From: Cyanophora paradoxa
Lineage: Eukaryota > Glaucocystophyceae > Cyanophorales > Cyanophoraceae
Assembly: GCA_004431415.1 (NCBI GenBank)
Contig: QPMI01000023.1
Coordinates: 160,376 to 224,375, forward strand
Reading direction: 5' to 3'
Length of the DNA: 64,000 nt
The translations under genes and the position numbers were made by a program. Under the pieces are notes generated by a model. It was given only the letters and a program-made list of their open reading frames with translations. It was not told the DNA's origin and made no database searches. Shown piece by piece: positions 35,244 to 43,900 of this stretch (position 1 is its first letter; every line of letters begins with the position of its first letter).

Positions 35244-36248
35244 ATGTCGCTTCCCTCTGAGCTTGTTGAGGACCTTGCCAAGGCCCGCGAGATGTGGACT
35301 AAGTCCCGCGATTGGCCTACCCGTGCAATGGAGAAGCGTGCCCGCAATCTGGGGTACAACTACCAAGCCTACATCGGCCCGAACAACACCCCCGCCATTA
35401 CCCTCAACTTTATTCCAAGCCTTGCCCCCAAGCCCAAGCCCGCCCCGGCATTTGTCCCAACTCCCGAAATGCTCCAAATTCAAGCCGAGTCTGCCGCCGA
35501 AACTCTCGCCTGGGCCAATCCCCCGCAAGCCTTCACGAATTACCCCCCTCCGTCATCGTCGTCATCTGCCCCTCAGCCCGTCGCCGAGCCCGCCCCTGAG
35601 CCCGCCGATGACGCCGAGTCCGAGGCCTCTGACGCCGAGTCTGACATCAACGACTTTATCGACTTTGACGTGCCGATTCCATACGACTCTGAGTCATCTT
35701 CCGACTCTGAAGGCGACAACGAAAACCCGACTCGCAAGCGCCGCATTATCAAGACCAAGTCAATCGTCAAGAAGAAGTTCATGGAGACCACGTCATTCAC
35801 CGACAACTCCGAGCGAGTCAAGAATCCCGCCAAGGAACACGAAAAAGACTTGAAGATCGGCGCTGGCATTGCCCGTTCTCGCGTGACGTCACACTACACC
35901 GAGCGCCTGACTCAGCACGTCAAGACCATTGAGAAGCGCATCATCGCCAAGCGCGAAATGGCCGAACTCCGGCGCAAGTTGCGTCACGAGCGCCTTCTTC
36001 GTCGCGAGATGACGCTGGCCAAGATTGCCGAGCGCAAGAAGAAGGAGGCAGCGGAACTTAGGGCGCGCGTCGAGGCTCAGCAGCGGCGCGAGGCAGAGGC
36101 GGCAGCGGCCTTGGCGGCGCAGCGCGAGCAGGAGCGGCAGGACTTAGTGCAGGCAGCGCAGGCCCTTCCCCGCATTCCCCTTAAGTCCACGCCCGAGGCC
36201 CCGATTGACTTGGTTTCCGACGATGACTCTGATTTTGAGATGCTGTAA
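35244..36248 (+). CDS. Acidic then coiled-coil viral protein, 334 aa
   Basis: The start at 35244 is the first good ATG (MSLPSELVEDLAKAREMWTK). Residues about 60-120 are Pro/Ala-rich, about 120-170 are acidic and Ser-rich (DAESEASDAESDINDFIDFD), and from about 200 a long charged coiled coil follows (RIIAKREMAELRRKLRHERL, then RRDAEAAA-type heptads). The C terminus ends with an acidic tail, IDLVSDDDSDFEML. No domain is recognised. It is flanked by two same-orientation copies of the CTTGGTG-rich repeat. Could be a structural or DNA-associated protein; function unknown. Confidence 0.65.
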   Translation: MSLPSELVEDLAKAREMWTKSRDWPTRAMEKRARNLGYNYQAYIGPNNTPAITLNFIPSLAPKPKPAPAFVPTPEMLQIQAESAAETLAWANPPQAFTNYPPPSSSSSAPQPVAEPAPEPADDAESEASDAESDINDFIDFDVPIPYDSESSSDSEGDNENPTRKRRIIKTKSIVKKKFMETTSFTDNSERVKNPAKEHEKDLKIGAGIARSRVTSHYTERLTQHVKTIEKRIIAKREMAELRRKLRHERLLRREMTLAKIAERKKKEAAELRARVEAQQRREAEAAAALAAQREQERQDLVQAAQALPRIPLKSTPEAPIDLVSDDDSDFEML

Positions 36249-36307
36249 ATAGTATTGCGTCATTCCATTGTACATACTTGTAAAAATTGGCCGACTATTT
36301 TTACTTG

Positions 36308-36404
36308 ACCTTGGTGCTCGGACCTTGGGGCTTGGTGCTTGGGGCTTGGGGCTTGGTGCTTTGGAAGCGTTACTCTCAGAGTCTGGGCCCAGACTTTCTC
36401 TGGA
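36308..36404 (+). repeat. Copy 2 of the CTTGGTG-rich repeat (left arm of an inverted repeat)
   Basis: CTTGGTG/CTTGGGG heptamers, then TTTGGAAGCGTT and the perfect palindrome GTCTGGGCCCAGAC at 36381-36394. About 95 nt are repeated in inverted orientation at 36706-36799. Confidence 0.8.
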
Positions 36405-36705
36405 TCTGCGAGTTTGCCGCGCCAAGTCATTAACCATCGGGCAGACTTAGAACGGGGTACTGCATTTTGCATACGACGTTTCCGGTGACATTCCAGGTGA
36501 GATTTCGAGAGAGGTAGAGTCTGAAATGTCGAGAGACTTTTCGAGAGAGTTTTCAAGCGAGATGTCGAGAGAAAGAGGGTACAAGAAGTCGTAAGAGTAA
36601 AAAAGACTACGAGTAAAAAAGAGTACGAGGGGTGGTACGACTAAAAAAGACTACGAGTAAAAAAAGTCCGTAGAAAAACTCACCTGACTTGTCTGACAAA
36701 TTTCT
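36405..36705. other. Purine-rich spacer between inverted repeat arms
   Basis: No gene. Contains several GTCGAGAGA-type units (36490-36570) and about four copies of TACGAGTAAAAAAGA(C/G) (36585-36665). Together with the flanking arms this is a candidate replication-origin-like region. Confidence 0.45.
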
Positions 36706-36799
36706 GATCCTGGAGAAAGTCTGGGCCCAGACCCCGAGAGAAACGCTTCCAAAGCACCAAGCACCAAGCACCAAGCACCAAGGTCTGAGCACCAAGGTC
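36706..36799 (-). repeat. Copy 3 of the CTTGGTG-rich repeat (right arm)
   Basis: Reverse complement of copy 2, including the palindrome GTCTGGGCCCAGAC at 36719-36732 and the GAAACGCTTCCAAAGCACC stretch. Confidence 0.8.
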
Positions 36800-36816
36800 C
36801 AAGGTCCCCGGTCGAA

Positions 36817-36832
36817 CATTTTCTGAGCCTAG
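36817..36832 (+). promoter_or_regulatory. Viral promoter-like motif
   Basis: CATTTTCTGAGCCTAG, about 6 nt before the HNH gene ATG; close match to the consensus. Confidence 0.7.
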
Positions 36833-36838
36833 GGCAAA

Positions 36839-37204
36839 ATGGCCCTGCTCAAGTGCACCGACTCCCGCGACCTGCCCTACAACGTCCTGGTCAACTCGGA
36901 CGTGCCCCGGAGTGCGATGGAGTTTCCCTGGCGACTGGACAGGGGCAGGGTGACCAAGACCTTCGGGAGGCGCAAGCACTACCTCTCCCAGCTCATCCTC
37001 GGGAAGCCGCCACGTGGACTGTACGTGGAGCACATCAACGGCAACCCGCTGGACTACAGGAGGGAGAACCTGCGCTGGGTATCGATGTCGGAGATCCAGA
37101 AGAAGAGGAGGGAGGGTACGAGCTTGCAGGAGAAGAGCGAGGAAATCGCGGAGATGATGGAGGCGGCGCAGGCGCTGGTGCAGCTCAGCCAGTCTAGAAG
37201 ATAG
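36839..37204 (+). CDS. HNH endonuclease, 121 aa
   Basis: The core VEHINGNPLDYRRENLRWVS (residues about 62-81) is the HNH motif of the His-Me finger family seen in homing and phage endonucleases: H-I-N-G-N plus the second N/H-side. Before it lies a beta-type segment (KTFGRRKHYLSQLILGKP) usual in these small HNH proteins; after it a basic then acidic helix. It is a free-standing nuclease and could be a homing endonuclease or take part in viral DNA processing. It sits directly beside the inverted repeat, about 40 nt downstream, and has a well-matched promoter motif. Confidence 0.8.
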   Translation: MALLKCTDSRDLPYNVLVNSDVPRSAMEFPWRLDRGRVTKTFGRRKHYLSQLILGKPPRGLYVEHINGNPLDYRRENLRWVSMSEIQKKRREGTSLQEKSEEIAEMMEAAQALVQLSQSRR

Positions 37205-37205
37205 C

Positions 37206-37964
37206 CTAGGCCGCTATGTAAATCTTAGAGTCCATTTCGCGGTTCGTTACCGCGGTCAAGTAGGTCAGGGCGCCATCGGAAGAGGCAGTCGTCAGATCCG
37301 CGCAGGCGGAGACCAGCTCCGCCATCAGCGTAGACCCCACCACGAGCCCGGATGTGGGCATGCCCGCGATGTTGTTGAAGAGCTTGAAGGTGAATTTATT
37401 GAAGGCGAGTCGCGGCCAGACCTGGGTACGGGGATTCTTTGCATCGAAGGTGGTGGGGGCTACCGTGGTCGTGGCGTTGGACATCATCTCCTTTGCGGTC
37501 ATCTTCCAGAGGTTGTACATTTCGGAGGGCACTGCCCGGGTGGAGCCCGTGGTGGAGCCGTCTATGTTCGTCTGGGAGCCGCCGTTGAGTTGCCGGTAGA
37601 GGCTGGTATCGGGGGTGAACTTCAGCTCGAGCACGCGCACCGAGGGGCGATCCGGGGACGAGGGCTCTATCTTTTTGAGCAGGCCCGAGAGCCAGAGCGC
37701 CTCCGCCTCCTCGGCGTTGACGGTGTTCGTGGCGTTGCCGTCGATGTCAAAGTAGACGTACACGGAGCAGGAGACGGGGCTCTCGAAATCGTTGGACGTG
37801 ACGCGCAGCATGACCGGATTCTGCAGCTTCACGGTCATGTTGCTGGCGTAGCTTCCGTCCCAGGTGACGGAGTCCGTCCCCGCATTCGCAGCCGTGCCCG
37901 TGATGCCCTGCCAGTCGGGCGTCGTGAATCCGGAGGTCATGAGGGTGGTGTTGGTCGCGGGCAT
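37206..37964 (-). CDS. Surface/structural-type viral protein, 252 aa (paralogue A)
   Basis: Thr/Ser/Asn-rich, predicted mostly beta, without Cys-rich or enzymatic motifs. It contains NPVMLRVTSNDFESPVSCSV, SGLLKKIEP, RVLELKFTPD and, near the end, PRLAFNKFTFKLF and VVGSTLMAELV. The next gene shows the same blocks in the same order (NPVVIQAVQNAYETP, SGLVKRVAP, RCLEIKFTES, PRLPFTFFQFQIY, VTGSTLCAELV), so the two are tandem paralogues. A virion component, such as a minor capsid or spike base protein, is an inference from the neighbourhood. The stop abuts the HNH gene stop (convergent). Confidence 0.65.
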   Translation of the reverse strand: MPATNTTLMTSGFTTPDWQGITGTAANAGTDSVTWDGSYASNMTVKLQNPVMLRVTSNDFESPVSCSVYVYFDIDGNATNTVNAEEAEALWLSGLLKKIEPSSPDRPSVRVLELKFTPDTSLYRQLNGGSQTNIDGSTTGSTRAVPSEMYNLWKMTAKEMMSNATTTVAPTTFDAKNPRTQVWPRLAFNKFTFKLFNNIAGMPTSGLVVGSTLMAELVSACADLTTASSDGALTYLTAVTNREMDSKIYIAA

Positions 37965-37997
37965 TTTGGGAGGGAATGAGAAAGATTATCCGTACAC

Positions 37998-38678
37998 CTA
38001 ATCCACCAACCACCCCATTGTGAAGATGGACATATCGCCGCCTACCTCTGCGACACGAGCCACGGGCTGCACGTGGCGGGAGCCCGTACCGAAGCTGTAG
38101 CTGTACGAGCATTCGACGAGCTCGGCGCAGAGGGTGCTGCCTGTGACGAAATGGGGGTGGTCGGTTGCGTAGGAGAGGGGGTAGATCTGGAATTGGAAGA
38201 AAGTGAAGGGGAGACGGGGAAGCGAGCTTGCGCGCGGATTCCCGTCTGTGTACAGTGCGCCCAGTCTAGAGGGACTGGGATTCAGCTTTTCGAAGAGTTT
38301 ACTCCCCTTGAGGTTACCAAGGTGGTAATAGGCCCCCGTGCCCGGGAGCGCTGCATCCGTGTACTGCCGAGCCGTGGGGTACGACTCCGTGAACTTGATC
38401 TCGAGACAGCGGAGGGGCGCGGCCGTCGCCGTGGCGGGCGCCACCCTCTTTACAAGGCCGGACTCGTGCAGCAGCTCGATGGTCTCAGCCGTGACGTATC
38501 CCGGGTCGAAGAAGAGCTGGTAGGAATAATTCTTTGGCGTCTCGTACGCGTTCTGCACGGCCTGAATCACGACGGGATTTTGAATGAAGACGTCGACGTA
38601 GCTGCCCGAGGAGATCTTTGCGAAATCGTTGGCGTTGGAGCCGACGTCGAGGGTGGCATTGTAGACGGAGCTCGTCAT
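37998..38678 (-). CDS. Surface/structural-type viral protein, 226 aa (paralogue B)
   Basis: Tandem paralogue of the 37206-37964 gene by shared blocks SGLVKRVAP, RCLEIKFTES and VTGSTLCAELV. I chose the ATG at 38678 (MTSSVYNATLDVG) because it follows a motif-like AAAAATTATCTGCCCCC; the frame itself is open further. Its start is 38 nt from the divergent FN3-lectin gene, so both probably use one bidirectional promoter. Function unknown; likely virion-associated. Confidence 0.65.
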   Translation of the reverse strand: MTSSVYNATLDVGSNANDFAKISSGSYVDVFIQNPVVIQAVQNAYETPKNYSYQLFFDPGYVTAETIELLHESGLVKRVAPATATAAPLRCLEIKFTESYPTARQYTDAALPGTGAYYHLGNLKGSKLFEKLNPSPSRLGALYTDGNPRASSLPRLPFTFFQFQIYPLSYATDHPHFVTGSTLCAELVECSYSYSFGTGSRHVQPVARVAEVGGDMSIFTMGWLVD

Positions 38679-38683
38679 TTCCC

Positions 38684-38709
38684 CGGGGGCAGATAATTTT
38701 TCGGACTCT
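38684..38709. promoter_or_regulatory. Bidirectional viral promoter-like segment
   Basis: TAATTTTTCGGACTCT reads toward the plus-strand gene (ATG 38717) and GAAAAATTATCTGCCCCC toward the minus-strand gene (ATG 38678); the two motif copies overlap. Confidence 0.5.
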
Positions 38710-38716
38710 GGAGGAA

Positions 38717-40039
38717 ATGCGCAGGGTGAAGCGCATCCTGATGGTGAGGCGCAAGGGCCCGAAAGCGCCCCCCGCACCCCTGAATCTTGTAGCGAGCGCA
38801 CCCAACGACCAGCAGCAGCCCGTTAGCCTCAGTTGGACGGCGGTAGATGGGGCCACGGGGTACAAGATCTACAGGGACGGGGACTACCTCGACGATTCCG
38901 CAACCAACTCCTACAGCGACGCGACCACGGTCTGGGGTACGGGGTACGAGTTCCAGATCTCCGCGACAAACTCGGTGGGGGAGGGGCCGAGGAGTATCAT
39001 TGTCTACGTCACCACGGACCCGGCAGCCCCCTCTGGCGTCACTGTAACTGGGCCAACTCTCGCAACACCATCCACAATTGTTCTCTCCTGGAGCGGCGTG
39101 GTGGGCGCGACGGGGTACAAGGTGTACCGGAACGGGACCCTTATCGCGAGCCCGGACTGGCTCACCTTCTCATACAGCGACAGTGCCGACGGCTTGTTTG
39201 GTACCGCGGTCACGTACTACGTTGTAGCTGCGGGTGCCACAGATGACGGGCCGCAGTCCAGCACTGCTTCCCTCGCGCTTGCAGCGTCCGTTTTCAAGCA
39301 CGTATTCGGCTCGAGTCTCATCCAAGAGTACGACGCCAGCTCGGTTACCGGGATCGGTACTGTACCCGCGAACAACACAAAGGTGGCATCCTGGTACAAC
39401 CTCGCAGAGAGCTCGCAGCCCGCCAGCCAGGCCACGGATGGCAACAGGCCCACTTTCTACTCGGCATCCTCACGGACGAAGGGGGCCTCGCTGCCTGCCA
39501 TCCGCTTCACAAAGTCTCTGTCCAACTTCATGAATTTCCCGGTTACCCCCTTCAGCAATGTCGCTTTCCCGGGCGGCTTCTCCATTTGTCTCGTGTACAG
39601 CCCTTACTCGGTCAACACCGCTGCCGGTAATATCTGGTTCTCTGGAACGTCGCCTCCATCTGCGTACATGGGCGTCCAGGATCTCGGTACTGGGGGGGCT
39701 TACGTTGCAAATATCGATTCCTCTGCCCAGACAATTACCACGAGCACCTCCAACTTTAGTGCCTCGGCAATGCGGGTATTTCTCACGGACTTCTCCGCTT
39801 CTGGAATCCGTGTCTTCAACCCTTCTGTCTCGTCGGGTGCATCCCAGACGGTGACTCCCGGGGTGTACACGACCGCACACAACCCCACCGCCGTAAGCCG
39901 CCCCATCGGCAATATCGGTGGTTACCTTGCTTCGTACATCGACGCTGAAATATCTCACATTCTCATCTTCAACCGCCTGCTAACGGCAGAGGAGCGCACG
40001 GCAATGCTGGATCACCTCTACGGAACATGGGTAGCTTAA
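38717..40039 (+). CDS. FN3-FN3-lectin (LamG/ConA-like) surface protein, 440 aa
   Basis: Residues about 18-100 and 103-190 are two fibronectin type III domains: VSLSWTAVDGATGYKIYRDG with YEFQISATNSVGEGP, then IVLSWSGVVGATGYKVYRNG with TYYVVAAGATDDGP. The C-terminal half (about 200-440) starts LIQEYDASSVTG and ends ISHILIFNRLLTAEERTAMLDHLYGTWV, the pattern of a LamG/concanavalin A-like jelly roll in phage and algal-virus adhesins. It is one of only two unambiguous plus-strand genes in a minus-strand block and starts beside paralogue B. A host-surface glycan-binding fibre or spike is the best guess; no catalytic residues are visible. Confidence 0.75.
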   Translation: MRRVKRILMVRRKGPKAPPAPLNLVASAPNDQQQPVSLSWTAVDGATGYKIYRDGDYLDDSATNSYSDATTVWGTGYEFQISATNSVGEGPRSIIVYVTTDPAAPSGVTVTGPTLATPSTIVLSWSGVVGATGYKVYRNGTLIASPDWLTFSYSDSADGLFGTAVTYYVVAAGATDDGPQSSTASLALAASVFKHVFGSSLIQEYDASSVTGIGTVPANNTKVASWYNLAESSQPASQATDGNRPTFYSASSRTKGASLPAIRFTKSLSNFMNFPVTPFSNVAFPGGFSICLVYSPYSVNTAAGNIWFSGTSPPSAYMGVQDLGTGGAYVANIDSSAQTITTSTSNFSASAMRVFLTDFSASGIRVFNPSVSSGASQTVTPGVYTTAHNPTAVSRPIGNIGGYLASYIDAEISHILIFNRLLTAEERTAMLDHLYGTWVA

Positions 40040-40921
40040 TCACACGAGATAAACTAGCTCGCCGCTGAAGATGGTGAAGGAGGAATTATCCACGCCCAGT
40101 GCGCTTCCCAGATAAGTACCACCCCAGGCCGACAGATCGACGAATTCACCTTGCCCCAGAGCGCACATGAACGAAAACGAAAGGTGGCGATTGTCGCCAG
40201 TTTCGCCCGTAAACGCCCAAGGTTTCGCGCCGTCTATACCCTCACTCCCATTTTTCCGCAGCGTCACGGAAAGGGGAACGGTAGAACCGCTGGTTGCCGA
40301 TAGCGAAAATCTGTACACCCCGGCCACGGGCGCTACGAATTTGCCCTCGGTTGCATTGAACCCCCCTGAATTGACCCACGTCCACCCCCACGGTTTGATG
40401 GGCCCCTTCTCGGCATTCGCTGTGAATGCAACACTCAGACCCGCGCAGAATGCCGGTTTCGGGTGCTTCAGGTACCCCCCGATGGTCGCCGCTCCGGAAA
40501 TGGTCGCCGCTCCGGAGATGGTCGCAGCCCCGGTGATCGTCGCCGCCCCGTTCACCCGCAGCCCGCCCACCACGTTCGCCCCGCCCCCCTCCACGCAGAG
40601 CGCCGCGTTGGCCTCGCCGTCTGCGGTCCCGTTGAAGGTCAGCTGGTTGGTGGACCAATCGCTCCCATTAAAGGCCCCGTTCGTCACCACCAGGCGTTGC
40701 GCCTTGACGCGCCCCGGCACGGCCGACCCGCCCTCCCGCGTGCGCATCTTATCGCAGCGCAGCTCGCCGACGCGGACGAGGTCGGCCTCGGAGAAGGGGA
40801 CGGCCGTGGCATTGTAGGGGGTTTCGGTGGTCTGGTAGCCGAGGATCGTCTCTTTAATCGTGTGATCCTTGACATGGTTCACACTTGCCGCGTAGGTGAA
40901 TAGAGGAACGGCGACGGACAT
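40040..40921 (-). CDS. C1q/TNF-like fibre-type protein, 293 aa
   Basis: The N-terminal third is unassigned. Residues about 120-150 hold a short GAATISGAATISGAATIGG hexapeptide repeat, a beta-helix-like stalk. From about 160 to the end AGLSVAFTANAEKGP, GKFVAPVAGVYRFSLSA and FVDLSAWGGTYLG resemble the C1q/TNF trimeric jelly-roll head (F-x-AP-x-x-G-x-Y-x-F signature). This head-on-stalk layout suits a trimeric receptor-binding protein. The stop is adjacent to the convergent FN3-lectin stop. A clear promoter motif lies upstream. Confidence 0.7.
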   Translation of the reverse strand: MSVAVPLFTYAASVNHVKDHTIKETILGYQTTETPYNATAVPFSEADLVRVGELRCDKMRTREGGSAVPGRVKAQRLVVTNGAFNGSDWSTNQLTFNGTADGEANAALCVEGGGANVVGGLRVNGAATITGAATISGAATISGAATIGGYLKHPKPAFCAGLSVAFTANAEKGPIKPWGWTWVNSGGFNATEGKFVAPVAGVYRFSLSATSGSTVPLSVTLRKNGSEGIDGAKPWAFTGETGDNRHLSFSFMCALGQGEFVDLSAWGGTYLGSALGVDNSSFTIFSGELVYLV

Positions 40922-40928
40922 TTTTACA

Positions 40929-40944
40929 GGGGCTGAGAAAAATC
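40929..40944 (-). promoter_or_regulatory. Viral promoter-like motif
   Basis: GATTTTTCTCAGCCCC on the minus strand, 8 nt before the ATG of the C1q-like gene; it overlaps the stop region of the next gene. Confidence 0.65.
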
Positions 40945-43900
40945 AAGCGGCTATTGTCCCGGTGGCCTGCCAGTGCAGGGTCACATTTATTCCGCCGGTG
41001 CCTGGATCCGTGTAATCGTAGTCGCTGTACACTTTGTAATAGACGCTAAAGGTGGAGAGGCCAAGGTAATCGAAATATCCCTTCACCTCTGTCCCCCCTG
41101 TCCCGTGTTGAAACGAAAACGTTACAGTGGGCTCGCTTGTGTATGAGGTACCGAAGATGATTGTCTCCGTGTAGCTGTTCCATCCCACGGCGGGGTAGCG
41201 GGTCGTGGTTTTTTTCCCGTGTTGAACATATGCATTCGGGTTGCACTCTTGCGCTGAAACGACTCGGTGCACCTTCTGAGCATCGCCTGTGCTCCTCACG
41301 TAAACGTTCCTAAAGATCGCGTCGCCCTTGCACTGCTCCGCAAAGACGGGGTACGTTACGTTCTGCTCAAAGTTCGTCAACGTGCTGTCAGCGGCCCATG
41401 CGTACGTTGCACTGTGCACGTAATCTCTCCACCCCGTTGGCTCAAAGGCCGTCCGAACGTCGTACGTGCATGCGTATCCGTCTCCAACGCGCAAAGTGGT
41501 GAGACAGTTGATGTGATTCGCCGTGAAGGGGTCTAAGGAGGTTGCGAGCGCATACTGGCTGTGGCTGTGGGTGAAGGGGGCGTACACCCCCTCGTGATTG
41601 TGCCCCGCCGTCGCGTACACGCCTTCGTGGTTGTGCCCCGCCGTCGCGTACACGCCTTCGTGGTTGTGGGTCGAGAGGGCGTACCCTGACAGGTCGGGCG
41701 CCCCCGCCCAGTCCCTTATCTCTGAGAGCGAGTGCGTGTGCCCCCTGCCGCTCAAATCTGCAAAGGCACCAGTGTACGCAACCGTCGCAAGGCGGGGCTG
41801 TACTACACCCACGGTGCTGACGGGCTGCGCCACGGGGTACTCGAGCTGCGCTGCGTTTACTTCCGCTGGCTTCCCCGTGATGCTATCCCACGCCCACGTG
41901 GTTGGCACCGTCGGTATCGTCGGCTTCCCTTTTAAGTCTCCGTACTCACCTGTGTGCGCCACCGTCGCCAGCTGTGGTCCGATCACGCCCACGGTGCTTA
42001 CCGCCTGGCTCGCCCCCGGCGCCATGTGCCACTCGTAGTTCTGCGCCGCAAACACGGGCTGCAGGGCCGAGGGTGCCCAGTACTCGACGCCCTTGGCCAC
42101 CTCTTTCCTGTACGGCGCCGCCGGCCTGTCCATCAATTTATCGACGTACCCCTTGGGCACGAGCCAGTTGGCCTTGGGGCTCTGCGTCGCCACGCCGTTG
42201 TCGATGTAGGTGCCGTAGTTCCTGAAGGCGCCCGGCTCCCACCACTCCTGCATCTGGAAGCGGTCGGGCAGCTCGATGCGCGCGATGGTGCCGGGGAGGC
42301 GCACGATGCGCTTGTTGCCCATGTGGTAATCGCGCTCGTAGATGATCGCGTTGCCGGGCCCGCCGCCGCCGCCGATGGGCGGAAGGGGCAGGAGGGGCGG
42401 AAGGGGCGGGAGGGGTGGAATAGGGGGGATGGGGGGAATGGGGGGGATGGGCGGCAGGCCGGGCGGGCTGAAGGAGGGCGGACTGGGAGGGGAGGGTACG
42501 CCGCCCGGCCCCGAGGGTGGATTGGGGGCCGTGGGCGGCGAGATGGGGGGGTTGCGCTGCGGCGGGGGCGGGCCCTGGCTCGTGGGAGGGCCGGGCTTGG
42601 GCGTCTCGGGGGCGATCTTCGGTGCCTGGAATCCCTTGAAGAGGTCCTTGACGAAATCCGTGATGCGCGGTCCCAGAAACTCCCAGAGCTTCGAGAGGAT
42701 CAAGTCGACCACGATTCCGATCGCGGTCGAAATCGCCACCTCCTTTGCAATCTGCGCGACCTGATCCCTGGTGACGTACCCCCCGTTGGCGATCGCCTGC
42801 ATGACGAGCCCGCCGATAAAATCCTGCAGTCCCGAAGAGACGGTGCCGGCGATCAGCATCTTCGTCATACTGGGGATTTCGCGCTTCAGCTGCTGCCAGG
42901 CGCTGTCCGTCTCCGCGCGAATCTTATCCTTCTTCGAGCTCACCTCCGAGCGCGCGTAGTCTTCCAGCTCTTGGCGCGCCCTCCTGTTCATCTCGGCGAT
43001 TTCCTTGTCCAGCAGGCTCCAGTCTCCCGGCTTCACCTGCCCCCTGCCGTAAGGCGCAAGCACGTTCCTCAGGATGGTGTTTGCGTCGCCCACGACTCGC
43101 GCGGCGGGCGGCTCGCGGCTCCGGTCGATCGGCAGGAAGCCCGGTGCGGGGCGCAGACCGCTCCCGCCCACCGGCTCGGCCCCCCGCACGTCCAGGGCGT
43201 CGGGGTCCGGGGCGTTGCGTTGGACGGGCAGGTTGGCGGGCGACGGGCGCAGGCCCCAGCCCCCCGCCGGCTCGAACCGGTCGGGCCTCAGGTCGCCGCG
43301 CGAGACGCTGACGGGCCGGCCCGTCCGCCTGTCTCGCATGACGAGGGGCGCGCGGGGTACAATGTCCCGGGGCAGGCCTACCCCCGCCGCCGAGTCGACG
43401 GAGCTACGCACCGAGCCGACGCTCGAGGGGGGCGGGCTCGGCCTGACCTGGGGCGGGGGCGGGTTGCGGATGACGGTGCGCGCCGTGCCATCGCCCGCCT
43501 CTCCGCTCGCGATGGACTGCACATCGGCTCGCTGGCTGTACGGCAGGGTGGGCGCATCGCTGTAAGGGATTGTAGAAGCATCGCTCGCATCGCTTCTCGC
43601 AACGCTCGCGGCGCTCCTGTTGTCGTACGGGATGGTAGGGGGGATTGTGGTCGAGGTGGCCGTCGTCTCTCGGGGGGCGCGCGCCTGGCCCATGAACTCC
43701 TGCAGCCTGCGCTCGGCCTCCAGGCGGGCCTGGCCCGACGTCCACGAGTTGCCCGACAGGCCGCTGTAGCCCGAGATCTGCGAACGGGGGCTGGGGGGCG
43801 GCAGGTCGGTGGCGGGCCCCGGGATGGAGCCCGCGAGGGAGGGGGCGGAGGGGGGCCTTGCCGGGGGGATGGCGAGGGCCTGGTTTGCCCTGCGCATCTC

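Noticed and set aside
35236-35853. Plus-strand Pro/Ser/Thr-rich frame of 205 codons
   Set aside because: Out-of-frame shadow of the coiled-coil gene starting at 35244.
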